64,000 nt of DNA from Bactericera cockerelli (Eukaryota; Arthropoda; Insecta; Hemiptera; Triozidae): the NCBI GenBank assembly GCA_024516035.1, contig JAMCCL010000017.1:62001-126000 (forward strand), in the 5' to 3' direction. Positions 32,641 to 43,144 of this stretch are shown one piece after another. Under the pieces are notes generated by a model that had not been told where the DNA came from, searched no databases, and saw only the letters and a program-made list of their open reading frames with translations. The position numbers were made by a program, and so were the translations under genes. Each line of letters begins with the position of its first letter. Position 1 is the stretch's first letter.

Positions 32641-33083
32641 CAAATATATTATGATGATAATTTTGGAATAACGTTTATTTTTCACGACCATTGTAGATTT
32701 TTTTTCAACATACATAGAAAAAAAAAATGTTCAAAAGAAAGAAAATAAGAATTTATAAAGGACTTACTCTTTACTCTACTGATTATTTGGAGTAGAATCC
32801 ATTCGCTGGATTTCGAACTAAACTTGTGAATGGCTTTTTCATTGAAGTCAGAATCAAATATGTACCTATGTTTGAAATCATTTTTTTTGTGAAGTGAAAA
32901 CAAAGAAAACTTATTCTTAATAAGATATCAACTGAATTAATTTTGTTTTTCCATACCTGCTTTGAAATATAATTACCTAATTCCTCTGTGATAAAAAAAA
33001 CAATACTAAAAGTAAAAATATACATTTTTAACTTTAAAGAGAATGAATCGATAATGCTAATTTAATTTTAATATCCTTTATAA

Positions 33084-36000
33084 TCAAGTGCATCTCAGGA
33101 TCTGGCTGATTTAGCTACCTTAGAACAGAATATAGATATTTGGTTAATCAGTGAGCCCAATGTACGAACATTTATGAGTAATAAACCTGGGTGGTTCATA
33201 GATGACAAACTGAAAGCCGGTATTAAAATAAGCAGAAAGAATCTGTGGGCAGAAGACACGGGTCACGGCCAGGGATTTGTATGGATAATGATAGAAAATT
33301 GTCAAATATTTAGCTGTTACATATCACCTAACACAACAGAGGCCGAGTATACTAACTATTTAGAACAACTGAAATATGAGATACGAAACTCAAAATACCA
33401 CCAAATTTTACTAGGGGGTGATTTTAACGCCAAGTCCCAAGAATGGGGATCAGATAGAGAGGATAGAAAAGGAACATTACTATCACAATGGATCACGGAG
33501 CTAGGACTAGTAATTGTAAACCAAGGTAATAAGCCAACCTTTGTACGAGGTAATACTTCTTCAAATATTGACATTACCCTGTGCTCGCGTTCACTGTCCC
33601 GGAAAATAAAGAATTGGAGAGTGTCGGACGAGGAAAACCTGAGTGATCACGAGAACATCTACTTCCAACTCATTTTTGATAACAACCAAAACCCCGGACC
33701 CTCAGATAAAGACACAGCCAAGTGGAGGTACGATGATAAAAAGAAAGATAAATTTAAAGAAGTTTTAAAAAAAATCTTAAATACAAATGATCCGGACCCT
33801 AAACAATGCACACTCTCTATACAAAAAGCGGCGGAAAAAGTTTTTGGTAATAAGGAAGGTAAGTCCCACAGAAAACCTGTATACTGGTGGAATGAGGAAA
33901 TATCAAACCTGAGAATATTGAGTCACCAGAAGAAAAGGAAAATGGTAAGGACAAATAAAATGAGACACGTTAGTTTAGAGGAAAAAAATAAATTACGACG
34001 AGAATATTATAAATCTAAGGATAAATTACGAATAGCCATTAACTTATCAAAGAGAAAAGCGTGGGAAAACTTATGCACTGACCTAAATAGAAATATATGG
34101 GGTAATGCTTACAAAATTGTATGCAAAAAGTTTAAAATTGCAACATGTAAACCACTGACCACAGAAGAAAAAATCGAAGAGGCCGCTAAGCTCTTCCCTC
34201 GCCATGAAAAATCTGAGTGGGATACCATCGAATCAGACGAAGGAAATCAACCTTTTTCTTTGGAGGAGTTGGTGGAAGCGGTTCACAAAATGAGGAACAA
34301 AAAGGCCCCAGGCGCGGATGGAGTGACATCAGAGCTGGTTAAAGCTCTCTTTGAGATAGACCCAAATTATTGTCTTTCTTTGTTCAATAAATCGTGGATA
34401 TCCGGTTCTTTTCCATCAGAATGGAAAATAGCAAAGCTGGTCCTTATAGAGAAAGGGAAAAAAGATAGCCAAGGAAACATGACTTACAGACCTATTTGTT
34501 TATTAAATGTCCTGGGTAAAGTTATGGAACACCTGATTAAGGCCAGATTGACAAAAGAAATGAGAGAAAAAGGGGTTCTTGCGGACACACAATTTGGATT
34601 TCGAGAAGGTCGATCAACCCTAGATGCAATGAAAGTTATTTTAGGGGCGGCTGAGGAAGCAAAAAAAAGGGGAAAGCTATGTGCAATGACCATGGTAGAT
34701 GTAAGGAACGCCTTCAATTCCATGCCCTGGAAAGGTATTATCGATGAGCTGAAGAGGAAAAACATTTCTGGACACATCACTAAAGTCTTGGGTAGCTATT
34801 TTGAGGACAGAAAGCTGGAAATTGATGACGTCACCATTGACCTGACCTGCGGATGTCCCAGGGGTCCGTACTATCCCCGACCCTGTGGAATATCTACTAT
34901 GACCCTGTGCTCAGATTACAGCTGCCAGAAAACACAAAAATAATTGGGTACGCAGACGACCTAGTCATTGTCACCGAAGGTAGATCACGGGTAGAAATAG
35001 AAACAACCACTAATAAAGCAATGAAAAGCGTCATAAAATGGATGGAAGAAGCCCAACTCCAAGTCGCCCCTGAAAAGACAGAAGTTGTCCTGTTAGTCAG
35101 TAAGAGAATGTGCCGAGAAATAACCGTTAAAGTAGGAAATGTTGAAGTAATGTCAAAAAAAAGCGCGAAATATCTAGGGGTAGTTTTTGACGAAAATTTG
35201 AGGATGACAGAACACATAAAATATGTAACATCAAAAGCTCAGAAAGTAATTGGAATGCTGTCCAAAATTATGCCGAACATTAAAGGCCCTGATAACCCCA
35301 AGCGCAAAATCCTGGCGACAGTAGTTTACTCTACTTTACTGTACGGGGTGCCCGCATGGGGTAAAGTCACAAAGTGGAAAAAGTATGTGAACCTGCTGCA
35401 GCAAATACAACGAAAAGTAATGGCAAGATTGTGCAGATCGTATAGAACTACGTCGACAGCCGCGCTACAGGTAATATCAGGATCCCTGCCTATTGAAATG
35501 ATGATAGAGGAAAAAATGAAGATCTGCGAAATTGTAAAAGAAGAGGAAAATCGGGACATACGAGAAGAAAAAATCCAGATGGTTAAAAATGAGATGGCGA
35601 TAAAGTGGAGAATGAAATGGATTAATGGAGATGATGGAAAGTGGACGAAAAGGCTTATTAAGGACATGGATGCATGGGTGAACCGGCAACATGGAGATAT
35701 ATCCTACGAGCTCTGCCAATTTCTAACTGGGCACGGCCATTTCAGAACGTTCCAATTCAAAATCAAGAAAGAACGAACAGAAAACTGTAGATATTGCCAG
35801 GACATCAAGGACACACCGGAACACACTATTTTCCACTGCAGCAGGTTCACACAGATCAGGGAAGAGTGTCAAAGGAAAGAAGGACAGCTAACAGCTGAAA
35901 ATGTCATCGAAAAAATGTTGAGTAGCCTGGATAGCTGGAAAAACATAGAAAATATGGTTAAAAACATTATAAATGTGAAAGAGAAAAATGAAAGGCGGCA

Positions 36001-36220
36001 GAGAAGTACCTCTGAATAAATCAAGGTAGGGTAAGACAGCTGACACCCGAAGTAATGTTATAAACGGTTCCGGGGTCAGTTTGTCCTAGGGGGAGAGGTA
36101 TTTTTAGTGGGTGATGGTGCACTTTGGACAGCACACACAATCCCACACTGTTCACTACGCTATGCGTGGTGTTCGTCTTTATAAGATTTTTTCCTCTCAT
36201 AAAAAAAAAAAAAAAAAAAA
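33084..36220 (+). mobile_element. 5'-truncated R1-clade-like LINE with poly-A tail
   Basis: Flanked by the 14-bp duplication AATATCCTTTATAA at 33070-33083 and 36221-36234. A run of about 20 A ends the element. It begins inside the endonuclease domain of ORF2, so ORF1 and the 5' end are missing, as is usual for target-primed reverse transcription. The 3' UTR is about 200 bp (36020-36200). It inserted into the hAT element and is younger than it. Confidence 0.9.
33090..36019 (+). pseudogene. LINE ORF2: endonuclease, reverse transcriptase, C-terminal zinc knuckle
   Basis: Reading starts mid-domain (LATLEQNIDIWLISEPN). Endonuclease motifs: ILLGGDFNAKSQEWGS and LSDHENIYFQL. RT: NKKAPGADGVTSELVK, YRPICLLNVLGKVMEHLI, QFGFREGRSTLDA, VDVRNAFNSMPW, and YADDLVIV (the catalytic box). 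The C-terminal CRYCQDIKDTPEHTIFHCSR is a CCHC knuckle. The gene is broken once, at about 34855-34858: one C appears lost from the run just before CAGGGGTCC, so the GxPQGS box is split between frames (GCPRG in one, SQGSVLSPTLWN in the other). Motif wording (ILLYGxPxW-like text and CCHC end) fits the R1 group best; Jockey-like is the alternative. Confidence 0.88.
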
Positions 36221-36234
36221 AATATCCTTTATAA

Positions 36235-37096
36235 GAAGTTTCAAACCCAACTTAAATTGATTGCACAAATTTAATCTTAAAATGAATTCAAAATTAAGGA
36301 TAAAATAAATGTTATAATTGTAGACCGATATTATGTTTACAAAAATTTGGGTAAAATAAACTGTTAGGTAAATTCAATGATTATTTGTTACACTGTACTT
36401 TAAATCATTAAATAAATTGTAACCGATTATTAATTAATTTTCAAAACAAAAACACGTGAAATTATTAACATAAATTTCGCGGAACGAAAGGGCCGAGACC
36501 GAATCACGCGCGAAGGAGACCTTGAACTAGTTGTCTAGTTCCTTGTTCCTTCCTGCTTCGGTGCTTCCCCTCTCCTCATGAACGAAATCTATAAATAACT
36601 TGCATTTTTCTACTTCATAGCTCTAGAAGATTGAAGTCAATCAGATTTTTTTCAGCGGACACTATCTTGCTTCCTTGAGACAAAATCGTCTCCCCCGAGA
36701 CAATTTTTTTCGTTTCTTTGTCCCTCTCTTCGCCCCGCTGTGCGGTTTGGTTTCGTTGCTCCATGCCTTCTCTTTCAATAAGGCATGAGCAGAGAAAAGA
36801 GAAATGCTCTACCGAGCGCGGCAGTGCTCCGCACGGAGAAGCCAAAAAGTAAGAAGAGCGTATTAGATTTATGTTCTCTACAATCAAGCTTGAGTAAAGA
36901 TTTATCTTATTAGGTACCTAGTTTTTATTTAGTACGATTTTTATTTATTTTAATGATAATTTTATGAATTGATTGTTCGAGATATGCCTAATGATTTTCA
37001 TTTACTACAAGCTAAAGAACCATGAATTTTCTTTTTTTTTTCCTTTTCATCTGGGGGTGCTGGAGTTCCGCAGCTCCTTAGCACCGGCCGTCCCTG
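36235..37096. other. Right part of the hAT element, non-coding
   Basis: No hAT transposase motif. Inverted-looking CTTGAACTAGTTGTCTAGTTC (36521-36541) and AGACAAAATCGTCTC / GAGACAATTTTTTTCGTTTC (36677-36720) give local structure. The frame 36615-36887 has no recognised motif. Confidence 0.5.
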
Positions 37097-37307
37097 GTCT
37101 TAAGTCTTATTTATTACAATAGAAGAGAGCAATGTGCTCAACCGTGAAACAAATCCGTCTCCTGACCATAAGGTCCAGTTTTCCAAGTATGATGGCAGGC
37201 AATGTCTTATCTTTCCTCAATAAATGTTGATGATATGTAGAATCCTCTTAATCCCAATTTATAGGAAGTGATAGAGAAGTGGAGATGATAATTGTTGGAG
37301 TGGGGTC

Positions 37308-37505
37308 TTAGTGGAACAAGTGTAGATTCAATATTCTAATTGAATCCTTTAAAATTTGAAGGTTGACATCGTTCAAGATTTTATTATTGATTCCAAGTTC
37401 AGCTAGAGTTTTCCATGTAAATGAAGGAATTATTCCCTGTGCTCCAAATAGAAGACCAATGACTTTGAATTTTTCAGGTTTAATTTCATTTAACAACTCA
37501 TTTAA
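37308..37505 (-). pseudogene. Possible C-terminal fragment of a retroelement polyprotein
   Basis: Reads MLNEIKPEKFKVIGLLFGAQ, GIIPSFTWKTLAELGI, then LQILKDSIRILNLHLF. The pattern (V.GL.FGA.G.IP...L..LG...LQ..L..S.RIL..HL) resembles the end of some LINE proteins. Weak evidence. Confidence 0.3.
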
Positions 37506-37526
37506 AGTTTAAACACAAGTTGCACT

Positions 37527-37674
37527 TAGAGGACTTTCTTCTGATAGAGGCTAAAGACCAAAGATTTATACTCAAAGTAAGTTCATTGTAAAAATTAAAA
37601 AGAGGACTTTCTTCTGATAGAGGCTAAAGACCAAAGATTTATACTCAAAGTAAGTTCATCGTAAAAATTAAAAA
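37527..37674 (+). repeat. 74-bp tandem duplication
   Basis: GGACTTTCTTCTGATAGAGG, CTAAAGACCAAAGATTTATA and CTCAAAGTAAGTTCAT occur twice back to back with a single T/C difference, so the duplication is recent. Confidence 0.9.
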
Positions 37675-37901
37675 GACAAGATAACTTTTTGACAAAAGTT
37701 TCGACTTTCAAAGCAGGATTTAAACTTTATCAACAACTTTCTTGGACAAAGCTGTGAAGAAGAAAATACTAAATTAAACTATCTTTTTGTCAAAAAAGGC
37801 TACACAAGTACTACTGTACTAACACATTACACAATCTGAAAACTTTTTTTCTTCTTTTGTTTTCAACCAAAACGCCAAAACCTAACCTTAAAATTAATAG
37901 T

Positions 37902-37990
37902 AATTCCGCGAATAATGGAACTGTTCGGCTGACATCCAAAAAAATAAAAGCAACCGTGTTCGGCTTTGGAAGCACTCCCTTTAAGAATAT
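37902..37990 (+). repeat. Solo LTR fragment related to 28899-29098
   Basis: CTGTTCGGCTGACATCCAAA, AAAATAAAAGCAACCGTG and TTCGGCTTTGGAAGCACTCC match the inverse of the LTR near 28.97-29.06 kb with few changes. It is on the opposite strand and next to R2 copy 2, whereas the first LTR lies about 1.5 kb beyond R2 copy 1. Confidence 0.75.
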
Positions 37991-38495
37991 TTTTGAGTTA
38001 TCTTTTTTAAGCTTCGTTCACAGTATACGCCAATGAGCGTGTTTTATAAGATTGGTTTACACCAAGTACCTCACACTTTTAAATCATCATAGTTTTCCCA
38101 CTGAATATTGTCCCTAAAACAGAAGGCTTCAAAATGTCCCAATTTGAGTATTGCCCTCTATAGCCTATACATCACGTAGGCGCAGGACTTTTTCGCCGAA
38201 GGTAATGCTTTTTGGTACGTTACAAATTTTGTGATCACATTTGTCTGTCTTTATTAATAGGTAACCATGAGGGTACAAACGATGAAATTTATATGAAAGG
38301 TAAATATAAATACATGTTCTGTCAATTGTACCCATTTGGTTCTAGAGATATTGCGGGTTTACTTTTAAAAACCGCATTAACTAGTCATCATTAAAAGGTA
38401 ACCCGCGAGGGTACAAACGATGAAATTTATATGGAAGATGTGTATTAATATATTAAAACGATTGGCCAAATTTCGTCGTTTGTACTCTATTAGTT

Positions 38496-38650
38496 CCAGA
38501 GATATTGCGAGTTTACTTTTAAAAACCACAGAAAGGTATTTTTCAAATCTGGGGGGACAAAATTATTTTTTGGTAGATATTGCGAGTTTACTTTTAAAAA
38601 CCACAGAAAGGTATTTTTCAAATCTGGGGGGACAAAATTATTTTTTGGTG
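38496..38650 (+). repeat. 75-bp tandem duplication in R2 copy 2
   Basis: AGATATTGCGAGTTTACTTT, TAAAAACCACAGAAAGGTAT and GGGGGGACAAAATTATTTTT occur twice in a row with no obvious difference. Copy 1 (26.14-26.21 kb) has only one. Confidence 0.9.
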
Positions 38651-38904
38651 AAAATAGCCTCCAATAATGCTAAAAAGTTTTTTTAAACCCATTGTACTTT
38701 TCCTTTGATCAAATTACCCTTCTAGCAGGCTGCTACCTGCTTGCAGCGTCATTGGAGCGGCCGAATATTTGCTTATTTTTTTCTCTATTTTTCTTCTTGT
38801 TTGTGTTGATGATGATGATGAAGGAAAAGAAAAAGAGGAATAATTTTTTTATACAAAACGCAAAAAAAGTGTTTTATTTTATTTTTTAGAGGTACCATAT
38901 TGTA

Positions 38905-39478
38905 CAGGGTGCGGCAGAATAACCTGACGAGTTTAAAAATGATACTAAACAAGCAATTTTTAAGATAGAACAATAATTTTTGTGTTATTTGAAAGAGAAG
39001 AACTGCGGATTTATTTTAATACATGATTTTTTGAATTATTTGTGAAAGATAATGTTGGTCAAATGTTTACCTCCATTTCTGATACGCTCGTCAATTCTGG
39101 TCGAAAAGTTGTCCATGACTTTCTCAAGCATATTCAGGTGTAGGTATTGCACGAATTTCTTGAACAATTAGTCTCTTCAAGTCATCTACAGTCCTTGGCT
39201 TATGCATATAGACTTTACTTTTGAGGTAACCCCAAAGAAAATAGTCACAAGCAGGTGAGTTGGCCGCCCAGTAAAACTTTCTCTGAGTAATTGCCACAGA
39301 ATCACCACTTTTAAAAAATGTCTCTACAACAAAAGCACGATGCGCATGTGTCCACGACTCCATTGTAACTAAATCCGCTTTTATTGGAAACAAAATGACA
39401 CTAACATCAACCATCTACGACAAGTTATGACTTGATTGTTAGCATTTTAAACTCGTCAGGTTATTCTGCCGCACCCTG
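38905..39478 (-). mobile_element. 574-bp CAGGGTGCGGCAG deletion derivative
   Basis: Ends TA|CAGGGTGCGGCAGAATAACC and the inverted form |TA, with terminal inverted repeats of about 35 bp (through CTGACGAGTTTAAAA). The pre-insertion site TATTGTACAAGCGAG is intact in R2 copy 1, which proves the TA target duplication. It encodes a transposase with the centre missing. Confidence 0.93.
39124..39414 (-). CDS. 96-codon transposase with central deletion (N- and C-terminal parts fused in frame)
   Basis: Starts MVDVSVILFPIKADLVT with the family-like start at MESWTHAHRAFVVETFFKSG, then SVAITQRKF joined directly to YWAANSPACDYFLWGYLKSK and VYMHKPRTVDDLKRLIVQEI. The first part is the DNA-binding start (compare RWTREQRAFALEAYFSNGQS in the 20.9-kb transposase); the second starts at the third catalytic Asp. 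The rest of the C-terminus (LEKVMDNFSTRIDERIRNGG) continues in another frame after a stop at 39124. The frame stays open through the join. Without the catalytic core it cannot transpose DNA; binding to its own ends is conceivable but untested. Confidence 0.75.
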   Translation of the reverse strand: MVDVSVILFPIKADLVTMESWTHAHRAFVVETFFKSGDSVAITQRKFYWAANSPACDYFLWGYLKSKVYMHKPRTVDDLKRLIVQEIRAIPTPEYA

Positions 39479-39489
39479 TACAAGCGAGA

Positions 39490-40620
39490 TCATTCGTCGT
39501 CTTCTTCTTCTTCCGAGTGGAAATCATGGAGTGGTGAATGATGAGAAGCAGACAACATCTCTATTGTCTCTCTTTTGAAGGGCTGAGAATATTTGTTGCG
39601 GCGAGGTCGCATCCCTGTCATCAGAGGGTCCGAGTTGAGAAGTAGCCTGCTCAAAACCTCCGTATTGCAATCTTAAGTGAATTTTCTGGCAAAATCACTG
39701 CGGTATAGTCTGATGTGTTTATTCCTGGCTTCAGTTGCCTCTTCAGACAGTTGACCAATTGGTAGTAGAGCTTTTCGTATGACGAGGGGTCCTTGCATCA
39801 GAATTTTTGTGCATGGTTGGAGTCATGGGATGCCAGGGGTACAGATGAACGTACAATTTGGCTGTATCCTTGGCATGAATAGAAAACTTTTCTAAATTTA
39901 CTTCGTAACTAGTAGAAATTATTTCTATAATGAATGATCTTAAGCCTGTAGATTAAATTTGAATTTACACCCGTAATTTCAGCGGCAAGCTCATAGTCCG
40001 AAAAAAAGCGCCTGCTTGTATTGCCATCATTCGTATTTCTAAAATGGGCCTTCGGCACATCTACTATCAGACCCATCTTCATTTTGAAATCGTTTTGGAT
40101 GCATTGTTTACTTGCCTTTACCTGTCCTTTTTCTTCATTATTTCTTAATTGCCATTTTTTAACTGGTAATTCGTATGCAACATGTTGGAAGACAAAATTT
40201 CCAAAGATGTTGCTGCCGCTACACAAGTTGTCGTCAATGTCTATATTACTGGCTTACAAAAGTGTTATCTATCAGACACAATCTAGCGATAAAAAACCAG
40301 CAAGGTCAGCTTGTGCAGACTCTTCCTGTGCTGGCTGGTCATCATATTCAGGCAGCTCTTCCTGTGCTGGTTGCCAATCATTTGAACTAGTACCAGGCAT
40401 TGCATGGTCGGATCTTGGTTTCTTTGTTATTGGGCTAGTGATTTCTTCTTCACCACCTTCACTATCAAAATCAGAACTATCATCAGTTCCTTCTATTGCA
40501 AAGTCAGGATCGGCGTCCGAATCATCACATTACTCGAGACTATCATCACTTTCTTCGAAATATTTTTCTCTGTTTCATTGACAATGGGTTCGAGGACTTT
40601 TTATTAGATTTTCTAGGCAT
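39490..40620 (-). pseudogene. Unidentified acidic repeat-encoded protein (R2 copy 2)
   Basis: Same protein as 26466-27482. Start MPRKSNKKSSNPLSMKQRKI at 40620, acidic region, a Gln/Glu-rich part with a repeated PAQEE (kept here, lost in copy 1), NDGNTSRRFFSDYELAAEIT, YPWHPMTPTMH in broken frames, LLNSDPLMTGMRP and EEEEDDE at the end. A stop follows FARKFT as in copy 1. At least one stop in the acidic part (SLE*CDDS) and several frame changes are private. The shared stop means the copies descend from an already broken source. Confidence 0.6.
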
Positions 40621-40680
40621 TTTACTTTTCTATTTTCAACTGAAACTAAAGCAAGAAACTTGAAATAATCATAGATTCAA

Positions 40681-41085
40681 CACCTGCAACAAAAGAAACA
40701 GAACGGACAAACAAGAGCAGTATATTATTTTCATTTCAGCAAAATAAGCGTGTGACTCTTATAGGGATCACGTGGTACCTAAACTCAAATTTGAGTTCTG
40801 GATCATGTGATCCCTATGGGGATCACAATAAAAAAAAAGATATTACTCAAAAAACTACAGAAGATATAATATAACACCTGCAACAAAAGAAACAGAACGG
40901 ACAAACAAGAGCAGTATATTATTTTCATTTCAGCAAAATAAGCGTGTGACTCTTATAGGGATCACGTGGTACCTAAACTCAAATTTGAGTTCTGGATCAT
41001 GTGATTTTTTTTATTGTGATCCCTATGGGGATCACAATAAAAAAAAAGATATTACTCAAAAAACTACAGAAGATATAATATAAAA
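40681..41085 (+). repeat. 195-bp tandem duplication with internal palindromes
   Basis: Two consecutive copies begin ACACCTGCAACAAAAGAAAC and contain AGGGATCACGTGGTACCTAA, AACTCAAATTTGAGTT and TGATCCCTATGGGGATCACA. The second copy has an extra TTTTTTTTATTG before GATCCC, making a longer perfect inverted repeat around TGATCCCTATGGGGATCA (about 41008-41046). Confidence 0.88.
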
Positions 41086-41217
41086 ACAAAGAGAAATATG
41101 TTCTGGGATGCCAAATAATAATGTTTCCTAAAAAAAAATGGGACATGGGATCAGAAATTTTTCATCCAAGCTCTGGTACCAGGTTACACCATATTACAAT
41201 TGGCTTGGCGATAAATG

Positions 41218-41452
41218 TGTTAAAAAAGTACTCAGGACCCATTTAGAAGTGAAATTATCAAATAAAATTCAGGTCAATCCATTTAAAAATCAAAAGTTGA
41301 CACCTCAATTTCTGACTTTTGAAACACCCTGTATAAAAAAAATTCATGACTGAAACCGTATAATTAAGACATACCCTAGGATTTTTTATTTTTCAAAAAC
41401 TCTGACAGGGGCCGAGTAATTTGAGGTGTCCAACTTTGGTGGCACACCCTGT
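41218..41452 (+). mobile_element. Single arm of the 15.6-kb foldback family
   Basis: Matches the outer 235 bp of the right arm of 15598-17316 (AAAAAGTACTCAGGA... to GGTGTCCAACTTTGGTGG and CACACCCTG|TA) with moderate divergence. It still has two CACCCTGTA motifs about 120 bp apart. The other arm is absent. Confidence 0.8.
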
Positions 41453-41823
41453 ATACATATTTCACACAAAAAAAAAAATTGTTTTTAAAAACTACAGGTT
41501 TGGTATGTACATACTTCAAAATCTAATTTCAGAGCCCCCACATAATTTCAACGCAACTTCAGGAAATTTAACTTTACAATGTGAAACTGTACAGGTGCTT
41601 GCATATTTTTGTACAGTAAGCACAAGCATACATCAGGAGTATTTTTTTTCAATTCACACATTCTTCTTTTTTGTACATGAAAAAGCCTTCGGAAAAAATA
41701 CTTAATTCACACATTTTTACTCCTTTATACCTGAAAAAAATCTTACAAAATACAGGTAGTTACATAAAATTCTTTTCTCTGGACCACAAATACTTTCAAC
41801 TCAGTTTATCTGACTGTAAATTT

Positions 41824-42455
41824 TCAATGTGAGGGTTGTGCTTGCATATTTTTTACCAATTGATCAATTTGAGGACTAATACTTTTTGTTACTACCAGTC
41901 GTAGGTCGAACTCGGGATGACCTAACTTTGAACGTTGTTTTGTTTTGATAGCTAGAGCACTTGAAAATCCTTGCTCACAGAGGTATGTAGTGGAGAACAA
42001 TGAAATAAGTTCCATTGCCATATCACGAAGTGTTTGATAGGCCAATGCATATTTACACCAAAACTCTTCCAGATTTGGGAATGTAAAATTGTCTTTGCAG
42101 TTACTGTTGTTTTGAAGCTCAATCAGTTCTTCTTGTATATTATTTAGAACTGCGGTAATGTCAACAATAAATGGATTGCGTAATTGCGTACCATCCTTTG
42201 GATGATGTCTGTGTCAGAGACGGAATATTCAAGAAAATAGCCCAGGAATCCACTTTTCAAAGATTCCAAATGAGAAACACAGTCACTTTCAATTTCATCT
42301 ACAATAGAGGTTTCCAATTTATTTTCATCAATAATTTTTTATAGGGTGGGAAAGCTTGAGAAAATGTGATTTTTTGCTTTACCAAGCCAAAGTTCTATTT
42401 TGCAGATAAAAGCCTTGATTTTATCTTCAAATGGAAATATATTTGCATTGAAGGG
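41824..42455 (-). pseudogene. hAT transposase C-terminal part including the dimerisation domain
   Basis: Begins FEDKIKAFICKIELWLGKAK, has the stop after FSSFPTL, then VDEIESDCVSHLESLKS, and after frame changes FPNLEEFWCKYALAYQTLRD, MAMELISLFSTTYLCEQGFS, ALAIKTKQRSKLGHPEFDLR and ends QAQPSH. The STTYLCEQGFS text is the hAT C-terminal dimerisation motif. An 8-bp insertion (GCGTAATT repeated near 42177) disrupts the frame relative to the 28-kb copy. Confidence 0.75.
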
Positions 42456-42459
42456 CTTT

Positions 42460-42515
42460 GCGGCCCACTTGTGGTCCGCGGTCCATAGGTTAAGAACCCA
42501 TGCATTCTAGGGGAA
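42460..42515. repeat. hAT-type terminus
   Basis: GGCCCACTTGTGGTCCGCGG followed by TCCATAGGTTAAGAACCCAT. GGTTCTTAACC next to a CCGCGG(A/T)CCAC stretch is a common look for hAT ends. Its partner was not found. Confidence 0.45.
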
Positions 42516-42827
42516 AAAACTACGTAACACGAAAAATCGGTGGTCTTTGAGACCACTATGGAAAATGTGCGTAACTCGAAATCGCGAACTTTACAACGGA
42601 CGATCTGTGCTCGACAGCAAGTAAAACGATTTTGTACTGTACAAATTCGATATCTTGGTCAATAATAAATTTATTAAGCTACTGGGAAGCAGTGATGTTC
42701 GGAACTTGAAAAAAAAAATCCCGCTAAAAAATTGAAAAATTCCCTCCTAAACATATTTTTTTTCGCAAGCAAGATGGTTGCGTTTTTAAAAATTTAAGGG
42801 GCAATATGAATGAATTTTTGGGGCTTT

Positions 42828-42930
42828 GTCACGTTAAAACAGTTAAATACACCAGTTCTCGTCGGATCACTGATGTTAAGCACCGTCGAGTGTGGATAGT
42901 ACTTGGACGGTAGATCTTCTGGAAATTTGT
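42828..42930 (+). repeat. 5S rRNA-derived sequence (5S pseudogene or head of a 5S-SINE)
   Basis: TTAAATACACCAGTTCTCGT, CGGATCACTGATGTTAAGCA, CCGTCGAGTGTGGATAGTAC and TTGGACGG run in the order of animal 5S rRNA, including the internal promoter region. It is diverged (for example GTCGAG and GGACGGTAGATC where 5S has GTCGGG and GGATGGGTGACC). The body after it (CATGACTGCTGCCTTTTTTC and onward) is not 5S and contains a T-run. It could be an isolated pseudogene, or a SINE3-type element with a 5S head. Confidence 0.75.
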
Positions 42931-43144
42931 AGTTCATGACTGCTGCCTTTTTTCGGTCCCACTTAGGCTGGGTAAGGTTAATGTGAGTAGGTTGATCTCT
43001 AATACATAATGGGTCTCAGGTAATTTGAAGTTCCAGTTTTAGCAAACATTGAACTAAGGATGAGCTACATATTATGTAGAAACATACTACACTTTTACTA
43101 CACTTTTTACATCTAAGAAATTTACTGAGAAAGCCATTCGAAAG

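Larger units (their letters stand above)
32395..37096. mobile_element. Non-autonomous hAT element (about 1.55 kb) containing a LINE insertion
   Basis: The 8-bp duplication GTCTTAAG is at 32387-32394 and 37097-37104. Inverted termini are CAGGCGCGGCCGGTG on the left and CACCGGCCGTCCCTG on the right. Both 8-bp duplications and CAGG-type ends are hallmarks of hAT. A GGGGGTGCTG motif lies near both ends. No hAT transposase frame is visible in the element's own sequence (32395-33069 and 36235-37096). The LINE at 33084-36220 accounts for most of its present size. Confidence 0.85.
38088..40709. repeat. R2 repeat, copy 2
   Basis: Near-identical to 25691-27570 with three main differences: the 574-bp CAGGGTGCGGCAG insertion at 38905-39478, a 75-bp tandem duplication at 38496-38650, and about 119 bp (40230-40350) that copy 1 has lost. 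Its right end leads into the tandem duplication at 40681-41085. Confidence 0.85.

Noticed and set aside
36615..36887. Minus-strand frame of 90 codons in the hAT element
   Set aside because: No hAT transposase motif and the composition looks like a translated inverted repeat.
40021..40581. Long plus-strand frame of 186 codons
   Set aside because: It is antisense to the R2 protein, whose minus-strand motifs are present in both R2 copies; Ser-rich content comes from the acidic region.
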